The translations under genes were made by a program, and so were the position numbers. The notes beneath the pieces are model-generated. The model was not told the origin of the DNA. It made no database searches and saw nothing but the letters and a program-made list of their open reading frames with translations. Shown here in pieces: positions 43,883 through 51,649 of a stretch of 64,000 nucleotides of DNA. Source of the DNA: Nocardia flavorosea NBRC 108225 (GTDB taxonomy: Bacteria > Actinomycetota > Actinomycetes > Mycobacteriales > Mycobacteriaceae); assembly GCF_001613385.1 (NCBI RefSeq), contig NZ_BDCG01000018.1, positions 248,001 through 312,000 of the forward strand, in the 5' to 3' direction. Numbering within the stretch: the first letter of the stretch is position 1; every line of letters begins with the position of its first letter.

Positions 43883-44413
43883 CTACCGGTTCGCCGCCCC
43901 GGCCGCGCGCAGTATCCGCAACTGGCCGATCTCGGTGGCGTTCTTCAGCAACTCCACATTGACCCATGCCGCCAAGTGGGCGATGGTGAGTCCCGCGTCG
44001 GCCGGCCACGGGTGAGACGTGGCCCGTTCGAGTTCTGTGTCATCGCATCCGTCGAGGACTCGGAGCCACTGTTCGCGCAGGTCGTCGATCCAGGTGAGGG
44101 CGGCCGCCGTATCGCCCGGCCAGTAGACCTCGGTGCGGTCGGGTACCGGCCGTTGCTCGGCGTGAGCGATCGCCGAACTCCACCACCAGCCGATATGCCA
44201 GGTCAGCCAGGCGACGGTGGTCGCGGGGACGGGGTCGGGCTCCGTTTCTGCGAAATCGGGGCGCCATCTCCCGTCGGCGCCGCGGTGCACCGTCCAGATC
44301 ACCTCCGCGGGTGCCCAGTGGGTATCGTCGTCGGTCACGGCGTCGAAATGCAGCCGGGACAGCGACCAGATCAGGTCGAACTGCCAGCGGAGTAGGTCGC
44401 GTCGGCTGCTCAC
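43883..44413 (-). CDS. DinB superfamily protein
   Basis: A 176-residue four-helix-bundle protein of the DinB/YfiT type. LRWQFDLIWSLSRLHFDAV forms helix one. TVAWLTWHIGWWWSSAIAHAEQ carries the first His ligand, and LTIAHLAAWVNVELLKNATEI the C-terminal His. In actinobacteria such proteins can be thiol (mycothiol)-dependent transferases. GTG 44413 is chosen because residues upstream of it look non-family; ATG 44491 would add 26 residues. Its 5' region overlaps the infC promoter zone. Confidence 0.82.
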   Translation of the reverse strand: MSSRRDLLRWQFDLIWSLSRLHFDAVTDDDTHWAPAEVIWTVHRGADGRWRPDFAETEPDPVPATTVAWLTWHIGWWWSSAIAHAEQRPVPDRTEVYWPGDTAAALTWIDDLREQWLRVLDGCDDTELERATSHPWPADAGLTIAHLAAWVNVELLKNATEIGQLRILRAAGAANR

Positions 44414-44506
44414 GGGCGTCGACCCTGTCAGGCGCCCGCGCCGATGGGCAACCGATTTTCGTACCGGGCTGCGACCGGGCGATTCGTTCATCCGGTGCGG
44501 AACTGT

Positions 44507-44793
44507 TAGACTCGTCCGCGACGACCGCCCCGGTCCTGTCCGGGGCAGACAAGTGGAGCCCGACTCCCACCGTTGCCGGCGAGTGATCGCCTGGTCAAAC
44601 GGTCCGGTCACCCACCTTCGCGGTGGGACCACGGTCCCGGATGAACCGGGAGTGTGGCGCAGGCATTGCACCTGCGTGGATCGGTCGACATCGGGCCCCG
44701 TCGGCGGTGAAATACCGCGACGGGGTTTTCGTGTTGAACAAGGGGTTCATTTCGAGCGGTCGTCGGACGACACCGCTAGACCTAGGAGGCCCC
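44507..44793 (+). promoter_or_regulatory. Long structured infC leader with terminator-like hairpin
   Basis: TAGACT at 44507-44512 is a good -10, predicting a ~275-base 5' leader. Hairpins follow: CCCACC/GGTGGG (44611-44627); CGCAGG/CCTGCG near 44658-44676; CCCCGTCG/CGACGGGG (44696-44703 with 44718-44725) followed by TTTT, which looks like an intrinsic terminator; and AGCGGT/ACCGCT (44755-44777) just before the AGGAGG at 44784-44789. This suggests premature termination control of the infC-rpmI-rplT cluster. The inducing signal is unknown. Confidence 0.5.
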
Positions 44794-45393
44794 ATCAGCA
44801 CTGAGACCCGCATCAACGATCGCATTCGTGTTCCCGAGGTCCGGCTCATCGGACCCGGCGGAGAGCAGGTTGGGATCGTGCGTGTTGAAGATGCACTCCG
44901 CGTCGCCCTGGAGGCAGACCTGGACCTCGTAGAGGTCGCACCGGACGCACGTCCACCGGTCTGCAAGATCATGGATTACGGCAAGTTCAAGTACGAGACC
45001 GCGCAGAAAGCGCGCGAGTCCCGGAAGAACCAGGTCCAGACCGTGATCAAGGAACAGAAGCTGCGGCCCAAGATCGACAACCACGACTACGAGACCAAGA
45101 AGTCCAACGTCGTGCGCTTCCTGGAAGCCGGGGCGAAGGTCAAGGTCACCATCATGTTCCGGGGACGCGAACAGTCCCGGCCCGAACTCGGTTTCCGGCT
45201 GCTGCAGCGGCTGGCCTCCGATGTGGCGGAATTGGGTTTCGTCGAGACCTCGGCCAAGCAGGACGGCCGCAACATGACGATGGTCCTCGCCCCGCACAAG
45301 GGTGCGAAGACGCGGGCCAAGGCCGCGCAGGATTCGGCCCGGCCGCAGCCCGGCGGCGCGGCGCCGAATGCCGGTCGGCCGGTCGCGCAATAA
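44794..45393 (+). CDS. infC: Translation initiation factor IF-3, AUC start codon
   Basis: Binds the 30S subunit, blocks premature 50S joining and rejects poor start codons. The 199-residue product opens STETRINDRIRVPEVRLIG, the family N-terminus. It continues with VCKIMDYGKFKYE, DYETKKSNVVRFLEAGAKVK and MFRGREQSRPELG, and ends in a ~30-residue disordered Pro/Gly/Gln tail. The only family-consistent initiation site is ATC at 44794, five bases after a perfect AGGAGG; the frame upstream opens at GTG 44623 but is non-homologous. Rare start codons let E. coli IF-3 limit its own synthesis; the same is inferred here. Confidence 0.92.
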   Translation: MSTETRINDRIRVPEVRLIGPGGEQVGIVRVEDALRVALEADLDLVEVAPDARPPVCKIMDYGKFKYETAQKARESRKNQVQTVIKEQKLRPKIDNHDYETKKSNVVRFLEAGAKVKVTIMFRGREQSRPELGFRLLQRLASDVAELGFVETSAKQDGRNMTMVLAPHKGAKTRAKAAQDSARPQPGGAAPNAGRPVAQ

Positions 45394-45413
45394 CAACGGC
45401 GTAGCCGTGAACA

Positions 45414-45473
45414 CTGCGGCGCACCGCCGCACCAGCGGCGTACGCCGCAGCGATATTGCGTCGAGCCCGCAAT
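45414..45473 (+). promoter_or_regulatory. Structured spacer between infC and rpmI
   Basis: CTGCGGCG (45414-45421) pairs with CGCCGCAG (45443-45450), and an inner GCCGC/GCGGC pairing is possible. A second hairpin ATTGCG/CGCAAT spans 45455-45473. The spacer may be a processing or L20-binding site; this is a guess from position. Confidence 0.35.
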
Positions 45474-45532
45474 AACGCTGATCAGCACACCTGGTCCGCC
45501 CCTGCGCGGGCACGACACAGATTGAGGTTGCC

Positions 45533-45727
45533 ATGCCGAAGATGAAGAGCCACAGCGGCGCTTCGAAGCGTTTCAAGGTGACCGGTAAGGGCAAGCTGCG
45601 CCGTCAGCAGGCCAACCGCCGGCACCTGTTCGAGTACAAGTCCTCCCGCCGGACCCGTCGCCTGGAAGGTACGGAGGCCGTCGCTCCCGCCGACGTCCGC
45701 CGGGTGAAGAAGCTGCTGGGTATCTGA
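45533..45727 (+). CDS. rpmI: 50S ribosomal protein L35
   Basis: A 64-residue basic ribosomal protein of standard length, opening PKMKSHSGASKRFKVTGKGK with the typical HLFEYKSSRRTRRLEG middle. Located between infC and rplT as in most bacteria. Confidence 0.96.
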   Translation: MPKMKSHSGASKRFKVTGKGKLRRQQANRRHLFEYKSSRRTRRLEGTEAVAPADVRRVKKLLGI

Positions 45728-45840
45728 TCTCCCGCTCCGGGGCAGATACCGTCCGGTACCGCCTACGCGACCGGACGCCGATGAACCGACCCACTCGGGT
45801 GCGCCCAACCAGCACCCCCAAGATCGATTAGGACTGACCA

Positions 45841-46221
45841 GTGGCACGCGTCAAAAGGGCCGTCAACGCTCAGAAGAAGCGCCGTTCGATCCTCGAGGCC
45901 TCCAAGGGCTACCGCGGGCAGCGCTCGCGCCTGTACCGCAAGGCCAAGGAACAGCAGCTGCATTCGCTCACCTACGCCTACCGGGACCGCCGGGCGCGTA
46001 AGGGCGATTTCCGTAAGCTGTGGATCGCGCGTATCAACGCCGCGGCCCGCGCGAACGACATCACCTACAACCGCTTCGTGCAGGGCCTGAAGGCCGCGGG
46101 TGTGGAGGTCGACCGTAAGAACCTCGCCGAGCTGGCCGTCTCCGATGCCGAAGCGTTCGCCGGCCTGGTCGCCGTCGCCAAGGCCGCGCTGCCGGCCGAT
46201 GTCAACGCCCCGGCTGCCTGA
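45841..46221 (+). CDS. rplT: 50S ribosomal protein L20
   Basis: A 126-residue rRNA-binding protein needed early in 50S assembly. It opens ARVKRAVNAQKKRRSILE and carries GYRGQRSRLYRKAKEQ and YRDRRARKGDFRKLWIARIN. The GTG start follows AGGACTGACCA. L20 represses the infC operon in enteric bacteria and Bacillus; whether it binds the leader here is unknown. A 19-bp terminator follows. Confidence 0.96.
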   Translation: MARVKRAVNAQKKRRSILEASKGYRGQRSRLYRKAKEQQLHSLTYAYRDRRARKGDFRKLWIARINAAARANDITYNRFVQGLKAAGVEVDRKNLAELAVSDAEAFAGLVAVAKAALPADVNAPAA

Positions 46222-46264
46222 GTGGTGAATCCGTAGCCGGAGCTCGCTCCGCCTCCGATGTGGT

Positions 46265-46308
46265 GAAGGCCCCCTTCTCTGTGTGAACCCACAGAGAAGG
46301 GGGCCTTC
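46265..46308 (+). terminator. Terminator of the infC-rpmI-rplT cluster
   Basis: A perfect 19-bp stem (46265-46283 with 46290-46308) on a six-base TGAACC loop, without a U-tract. Confidence 0.85.
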
Positions 46309-46482
46309 GTCGTTGCCGGAGGGAGTCGGGGCTTTCTGCTGTCCGGAGACGTGACCACTTGCGACAGGCGGCTGCGACCGCACGCACCCGGTCGGCGCGG
46401 CGTACCCGGTCACGACGGTCCGGCTGCGCTGATCGGGGGAAACCTGTTCGCTTCCCGCGCGAGGTACTGGCAGCCTGGCGGA

Positions 46483-47325
46483 ATGCGTGAACAGTGGCTG
46501 TCGGTACCGAGCGGGGTACGGGTCTGTTATACGGATTTCGGCGTGACCGGGATACCGGTCCTGGCTCTGCACGGAACGTTCGGCCGGGGAAGGATTTTCG
46601 CCGGACTGGCGCGCGAGCTCGCCGGTGTGGCCCGCATCATCGCACCGGACCAGCGTGGGCACGGCCGCACCGATCGGCGAGAAAGCTATACCTGCGCGGA
46701 TTTCGTCGCGGACGCTGCCGGGCTACTGGAGCAGCTCGAGCTCGCACCGGTGGTGGTTCTCGGCCATTCCCGCGGTGGAATCACCGCCTATCAGCTCGCC
46801 GCGCGGTATCCGGAACTCGTTGCGGGGCTGGTCATCGAGGATGTCGGTCCGGTCATGCAGCAGCCCGAAATCGCCGATCCTGTGCTGCCGGTGCGAGGCT
46901 GGCCTGCGATAGCGGCGACCGAGGCGGATCTGGCGGCGGCGCTGCGGGCACGAGGAATTCCGGATGCGAGCTATTTTCTGCAGAGCAGTGTCACGACACC
47001 GGACGGGCGGTGCCGGTTCCTCTTCGATTGGGAGGACATGATGGCGGTGCAGCTCAGCGGCGTCGGGGACTGGTGGGCGGATTGGCTGGGCTCGACGTGC
47101 CCGGCGCTGGTCGTGCGCGGGGAGCGCAGCAGTATGCTGCCGCCGCGGCTGGCGGCGCGGATGGCCGCACAACGGCGGGGTACTCGTCTGGTCGAGATCG
47201 CGGGCGCCGGACATTGGGTCCACGACGATGCTGCGCCCGCCATGGCGGCGGCCATCAGTGACTTCCTGGCCGACCCGGCGACAGGGCTCGGCGCGGTCCG
47301 GGCTCTACGATCTCCTGGTGGGTGA
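46483..47325 (+). CDS. Alpha/beta hydrolase
   Basis: A 280-residue serine hydrolase fold. VLALHGTFGRGRIFAGLA contains the oxyanion loop, and APDQRGHGRTDR follows. The nucleophile elbow is GHSRGG. A candidate acid is in VIEDVGP or the later LVVRGERSS strand, and the catalytic His is in GAGHWVHDD. The substrate cannot be told. ATG 46483 has GGCGGA just upstream. The stop lies inside the start of tsnR (8-base overlap), so the two are coupled. Confidence 0.88.
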   Translation: MREQWLSVPSGVRVCYTDFGVTGIPVLALHGTFGRGRIFAGLARELAGVARIIAPDQRGHGRTDRRESYTCADFVADAAGLLEQLELAPVVVLGHSRGGITAYQLAARYPELVAGLVIEDVGPVMQQPEIADPVLPVRGWPAIAATEADLAAALRARGIPDASYFLQSSVTTPDGRCRFLFDWEDMMAVQLSGVGDWWADWLGSTCPALVVRGERSSMLPPRLAARMAAQRRGTRLVEIAGAGHWVHDDAAPAMAAAISDFLADPATGLGAVRALRSPGG

Positions 47326-48154
47326 CCGACAAGAACCGATAGATCTACGGAACTCGCGGGTGGTCGCGGCGGCGAAGCTGCACCGCGGTGCGGCGCGTAG
47401 ACGGGCGGGGAGATTCCTCGCCGAAGGCGCCAACTCGGTAGGGGCGGCACTCGATACCGGGCGGGTTCGGGAACTCTTCTATTCGGCCGGCGGCGCCGCC
47501 CGCGAGCATGCGCTGATCGCCGGAGCCGCAGCGGCCGGTGTGCGGACGACGCTCGTCACCGATCGAGCCGCACAGGCACTGGGGGAGACGGTCACACCGC
47601 CCGGCCTGGTGGCCGTCTGCGATCTGGTGGATGTACCGCTGGACCGTATCGTCCCGGCGGACCCCGGAGCGGATACGCCCCGGATGTTGGCAGTGCCGGT
47701 CGGCATCGCGGATCCGGGTAATGCGGGCACGCTCATCCGGGTGGTCGATGCGGTGGGCGCGGACGCGGTGGTGCTGGCCGGTGACAGTGTCGACCCGCAC
47801 AACGGAAAATGTGTCCGATCGTGCGCGGGCAGCCTGTTCCATGTGCCGATCGTGCGCGAGCGTGAGACATATTCGGTGCTGGATCGGATCGAAGCGGCCG
47901 GGATCGCCACCGTGGCCACCGCGGCCGACGGCGAACTCGACCTCGAGGAGGCCGGGGAACTGTTCACCGGTCCCGTGGCTTGGCTGTTCGGCAACGAAGC
48001 GCACGGTCTCGATCCGGAGGTGGCGCGCCGGGCGCGGCACCGGGTACGCATTCCGATCCGCGGGCGGGCGGAAAGCCTCAATATCGCCGCGGCCGCCGCG
48101 ATCTGCCTGTATGCGAATTCCCGGGTACGACATGGGACGGAATCGGCGATGTAG
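47318..48154 (+). CDS. tsnR: TrmH/SpoU-family 23S rRNA methyltransferase
   Basis: A SAM-dependent rRNA 2'-O-methyltransferase with the SPOUT trefoil-knot fold, about 278 residues. The substrate-binding N-domain has VAAAKLHRGAARRRAGRFLAEG. The knot motifs are DPGNAGTLIRVVDAVG, WLFGNEAHGLDPEV and IPIRGRAESLNIAAAAAI. It occupies the place of tsnR in M. tuberculosis, after rplT. The exact nucleotide is not known; thiostrepton-resistance methylases belong to the same family. GTG 47318 overlaps the hydrolase stop; a longer in-frame start at 47228 lies inside that gene. Confidence 0.88.
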   Translation: MGDRQEPIDLRNSRVVAAAKLHRGAARRRAGRFLAEGANSVGAALDTGRVRELFYSAGGAAREHALIAGAAAAGVRTTLVTDRAAQALGETVTPPGLVAVCDLVDVPLDRIVPADPGADTPRMLAVPVGIADPGNAGTLIRVVDAVGADAVVLAGDSVDPHNGKCVRSCAGSLFHVPIVRERETYSVLDRIEAAGIATVATAADGELDLEEAGELFTGPVAWLFGNEAHGLDPEVARRARHRVRIPIRGRAESLNIAAAAAICLYANSRVRHGTESAM

Positions 48155-48255
48155 CTGTCGGCGGAACCGCGGTTCGGGAATCGGCCCGACCGTGAATGCA
48201 CCGGTTTCGGTGACCCGAACCCCGCCGGAACCGGAAGCCGGCCTTCCGGGCCGGT

Positions 48256-48822
48256 TCACATGCCGTTCTGGTAGAGGTCGGTCAGCATATCCTCGGCCCA
48301 GTCGGCGGCTATGGCGTCCGGCCCGGTCACCCGGAGTGCGGCCATCACGGTGAGCAGCATGCCGGTCGCGAGGAAGCGCCGGGATTCGGCAACCGGGGCG
48401 CCGGTGAGTTCACGGATCAGGTGGTAGATGCGGCCGTAGCGGTCGCGGATGACCGGCCCGATATCGGGGTTGCCCGCGGCGGCGAAGGCGTGCAGCAGAA
48501 CCAGTAGCAGGCTGCGGTCGGTGAGGAGCCGATGGTAACCCTGCGAGAGCGCGTCGAGGGCAGCGTCCGGGCCGGCGGCCTCGGCAGCGTCGGTGAAGGC
48601 CTCCTCGATGCGGTCGCAGACCTGGTCCACCGCGGCGAGGAACAGGCGTTGTTTGGAGCCGAAGAGGCGGATGACGTAGGGCTGGGAGACACCCGCGCGC
48701 CGCGCGATCTCGTCGGTGCGGGTGGCTGCGTAGCCGCTTTCGGCGAAGGCGGCGACGGCCGCCTCCAAAACCTGGGCGCCGCGTTCCTCGGCGGTCATCC
48801 TGATCCTGCTCGATTCCGGCAC
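48256..48822 (-). CDS. TetR-family transcriptional regulator
   Basis: A 188-residue repressor. The N-terminal helix-turn-helix has VLEAAVAAFAESGYAATRTDEIARRAG and SQPYVIRLFGSKQRLF, with a helical ligand-binding domain behind it. The GTG start at 48822 has AGGAGG four bases upstream. No clear target gene is adjacent; the nearest divergent gene in the upstream direction is more than 1.7 kb away (pheS). Confidence 0.9.
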   Translation of the reverse strand: MPESSRIRMTAEERGAQVLEAAVAAFAESGYAATRTDEIARRAGVSQPYVIRLFGSKQRLFLAAVDQVCDRIEEAFTDAAEAAGPDAALDALSQGYHRLLTDRSLLLVLLHAFAAAGNPDIGPVIRDRYGRIYHLIRELTGAPVAESRRFLATGMLLTVMAALRVTGPDAIAADWAEDMLTDLYQNGM

Positions 48823-49087
48823 GGTCCTCCTCGGGGTCGCTCGGACTACCGACAGGTTATCAGTCGATGCATACTATTGCCGCTGTTGGTCATCGGTAGA
48901 CGACAAGGCCTCGGCGCGACTGCAGCAGTGATACCGAGGGCGGTGCCCGAACCCGAGTGCCATGATGGCGTGAGCTCGGCGCCCGACCCCGCAGGGGCCG
49001 GTCCGCAGTATGGGCCGGCCGCCGCAGCGTCGGCCGCGATCCCGCTGCCCGCGTGCGGCGGCGCGGTATCGGCCGCAGTACGGCCGG

Positions 49088-50377
49088 TCAGCCTTTGTGG
49101 ACCGTGACCAGGGAGCCGTCCGCAGGAATCGGGGTGGGCAGGGGTGCGCTCCGGGCGCGGCGCCCGGCGGCGGTTGCGTACAGCACGACGAGTAGCACGC
49201 TGAACCAGACGTAACCGTTGCCGATCACCTGTTCCCGCACCGACCAGTCCAGCTCCCGGCCGTCGTTGCCGGGGAGGTTGCTGTGCTCGGCGAGAACGAA
49301 CACCACGGCGGTGGCCACCACCGCGGCATACCAGCCTGCGGCCCGCGGCCACGGCAGTGTGGTCGCGAAACCGGCCATCGCCAGCAGGGCCGGCGCTACC
49401 CACACCCAGTGGTGCGACCAGGAGATCGGCGAGACGAGCAGCGCGACCACCGCGTTCACCGCGAGCGCGATCATCGGCGGTGTCCCGGCCCGGCGGATGG
49501 CGACCACGGCCAGGGCGACCATGGCCGCGGCGGCCAGCAGCCACAGCGCCGTGGCCGGGGTACCGGTGATCCCGAAACGGGCCAGCACGGCCTGAATGGA
49601 CTGGTTGGTCTGATACTCCGACCCGCTCAATCCGCCGACATTGCCGAACCCGCCGAACCAGTACCGCACCGATTCGTCGGGCATGACCGCGAAACCGATG
49701 ATCGTGGCGACCGCACCGCTCGCCGCGGCCGTCGCCGCGGCCTTGTAGTCCCTGCGGATGAGGAAGAACAATACGAACGCGGCCGGGGTGAGTTTGATCG
49801 CGGCGGCCAGACCCAGCAGCAGGCCGCGTGGCCAGCGCGGGTTACGGGTCAGGCAATCGGCCGCCACCAGGCCCATCAGGATCAGATTGACCTGGCCGAA
49901 GTCCAGCGTCGACCAGATGGGCTCCAGCAGTAGCGCCAGCGGCGTCGCCGTCGCGCATACCAGCAGGGCGAGCTTGCGCTGGTCCTGGGCGGGCCACAGT
50001 TGCCGGGCGACCAGGTAGAGCGTGACTGCCAGCGCGCCCACCGACACCGCGAGATAGGCGAGCACCGCGGCCGCCCACGGCAGCAGGGCGTAGATGCCGA
50101 GCGCCAGCGCGGCAAACGGCGGATAGATGAACGGCAGGCTGATATCGGCGGCCGTCTCCGGCAACTGCCCGTAGAGATCACCGCCGGAACGCCACTCCTC
50201 GACCCCCAGCCGGTACACCTCGAGATCGATGTAGTCGCCGCTGATCCCGCGGAACGGGTCCACCGATCGTGACATCAGTACCCATGTCACGATCATCGCC
50301 AGTAGCGGTAGCAGCCAGATCGCCTGCTGGCGGGCACGTCCGGCGAGCGTCTCGGTGCGGGTCGGGGCGTTCGTCAT
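49088..50377 (-). CDS. GT87-family (alpha-1,2-mannosyltransferase-like) membrane glycosyltransferase
   Basis: A GT-C fold enzyme of 429 residues with about 10-11 transmembrane helices. The first periplasmic loop has the conserved acidic motif in SGDYIDLEVYRLGVEEW, followed by LYGQLPETAADISLPFIYPP. DFGQVNLILMGLVAAD, GLLLGLAAAIKLTPA and SPISWSHHWVWVAP are DUF2029/GT87 hallmarks. In mycobacteria such enzymes use polyprenyl-phosphate-mannose in PIM/lipomannan synthesis; the acceptor here is unknown. ATG 50377 gives the family N-terminus; a 26-residue extension is possible. Confidence 0.88.
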   Translation of the reverse strand: MTNAPTRTETLAGRARQQAIWLLPLLAMIVTWVLMSRSVDPFRGISGDYIDLEVYRLGVEEWRSGGDLYGQLPETAADISLPFIYPPFAALALGIYALLPWAAAVLAYLAVSVGALAVTLYLVARQLWPAQDQRKLALLVCATATPLALLLEPIWSTLDFGQVNLILMGLVAADCLTRNPRWPRGLLLGLAAAIKLTPAAFVLFFLIRRDYKAAATAAASGAVATIIGFAVMPDESVRYWFGGFGNVGGLSGSEYQTNQSIQAVLARFGITGTPATALWLLAAAAMVALAVVAIRRAGTPPMIALAVNAVVALLVSPISWSHHWVWVAPALLAMAGFATTLPWPRAAGWYAAVVATAVVFVLAEHSNLPGNDGRELDWSVREQVIGNGYVWFSVLLVVLYATAAGRRARSAPLPTPIPADGSLVTVHKG

Positions 50378-50547
50378 CGTGAGGGACTTTACCGGTTCGA
50401 GGTGTCGTCGCACTCGGCCAGTGATCGCCGGGGGATATCGGGGTGAACCGGCCACCGGCCATCGAATACGATTCCACCAGCAGCAATACGGGCGCCGGAG
50501 CCTACCGGGGTCCGCTCACAGAAGCCTAGGGGAGAGACGAGTAGACC

Positions 50548-51621
50548 GTGGCCGACGACACCGACGCAGGCACAGCGACCGGCGGGCAGCAATCCGCGCT
50601 CACCGAGGAAGCCCTGGCCGCAGCGGCCGCGGCCGCAGAAAAAGCCTTCGCGGCCGCCGCCGACCTGGACGCCCTCGCTACCGCGAAAACCGAGCATATG
50701 GGTGGTAAATCGCCGATCTCGCTGGCGCAACGGTCGCTGGGCAGTCTGCCGAAGCCGGAGAAGGCGGACGCTGGTAAGCGGGTCAACGTCGCGCGCGGCC
50801 GGGTCTCGCGAGCTTTCGACGAACGCCGCCAGGTCCTGGTGGCCGAACGTGATGCGGCGGTGCTGGTGGCCGAGGCGATCGATGTCACCCTGCCGGCGAA
50901 CCGGGGGCCGGTCGGCGCCCGGCATCCGATCACGGTCATCTCCGAACAGGTCGCCGATGTATTCGTCGCGATGGGCTGGGAGATTGCCGAGGGCCCCGAG
51001 GTGGAAACCGAACATTTCAACTTCGATGCGCTGAACTTCCTCCCGGACCATCCCGCGCGCACCATGCAGGACACCTTCCATATCGCGCCCGCCGGGTCGC
51101 GACAGGTGCTGCGCACCCATACCTCGCCGGTCCAGGTGCGTTCGATGCTCGAACGCGATCTGCCGATCTACGTGGTGTGCCCGGGCCGCACCTTCCGCAC
51201 CGACGAACTGGACGCCACGCATACGCCGGTGTTCTCCCAGATCGAGGGCCTGGCCATCGACAAAGGCCTGACCATGGCGCATCTGCGCGGCACCCTGGAC
51301 GCATTCGCGCGGGCGCTGTTCGGTCCCGACACCACCACCCGGATCCGGCCCAACTACTTCCCGTTCACCGAGCCCTCCGCCGAGGTGGACGTCTGGTTCC
51401 CGGACAAGAAGGGCGGTGCGGGCTGGGTCGAATGGGGCGGCTGCGGCATGGTCAACCCCAAGGTGCTGATCGCCAGCGGTATCGACCCCGACGAATACAG
51501 CGGTTTCGCGTTCGGGATGGGTCTGGAACGCACGCTGCAGTTCCGCAACGGTATTCCCGATATGCGCGACATCGTCGAGGGTGATGTGCGGTTCACCCTG
51601 CCCTTCGGTATCCGGTCCTGA
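50548..51621 (+). CDS. pheS: Phenylalanyl-tRNA synthetase alpha subunit
   Basis: Catalytic subunit of the (alpha-beta)2 enzyme, 357 residues. The N-terminal coiled coil (about 15-95) is alanine-rich and binds tRNA. Class II motifs are present: motif 1 around GARHPITVISEQVADVFVAMG, motif 2 CPGRTFRTDELDATHTPVF, and motif 3 GFAFGMGLERTLQFRNGI. The GTG start follows GGGGAGAGACGAG. pheT follows after 28 bases. No T-box or leader-peptide structure was recognised in the 170 bases upstream. Confidence 0.95.
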   Translation: MADDTDAGTATGGQQSALTEEALAAAAAAAEKAFAAAADLDALATAKTEHMGGKSPISLAQRSLGSLPKPEKADAGKRVNVARGRVSRAFDERRQVLVAERDAAVLVAEAIDVTLPANRGPVGARHPITVISEQVADVFVAMGWEIAEGPEVETEHFNFDALNFLPDHPARTMQDTFHIAPAGSRQVLRTHTSPVQVRSMLERDLPIYVVCPGRTFRTDELDATHTPVFSQIEGLAIDKGLTMAHLRGTLDAFARALFGPDTTTRIRPNYFPFTEPSAEVDVWFPDKKGGAGWVEWGGCGMVNPKVLIASGIDPDEYSGFAFGMGLERTLQFRNGIPDMRDIVEGDVRFTLPFGIRS

Positions 51622-51649
51622 TTTCCCGAGCGAGAGAGCGAACGTCACA

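Noticed and set aside
50378..50547. T-box or Phe leader peptide before pheS
   Set aside because: No run of Phe codons, no T-box bulge motif and no intrinsic terminator seen.
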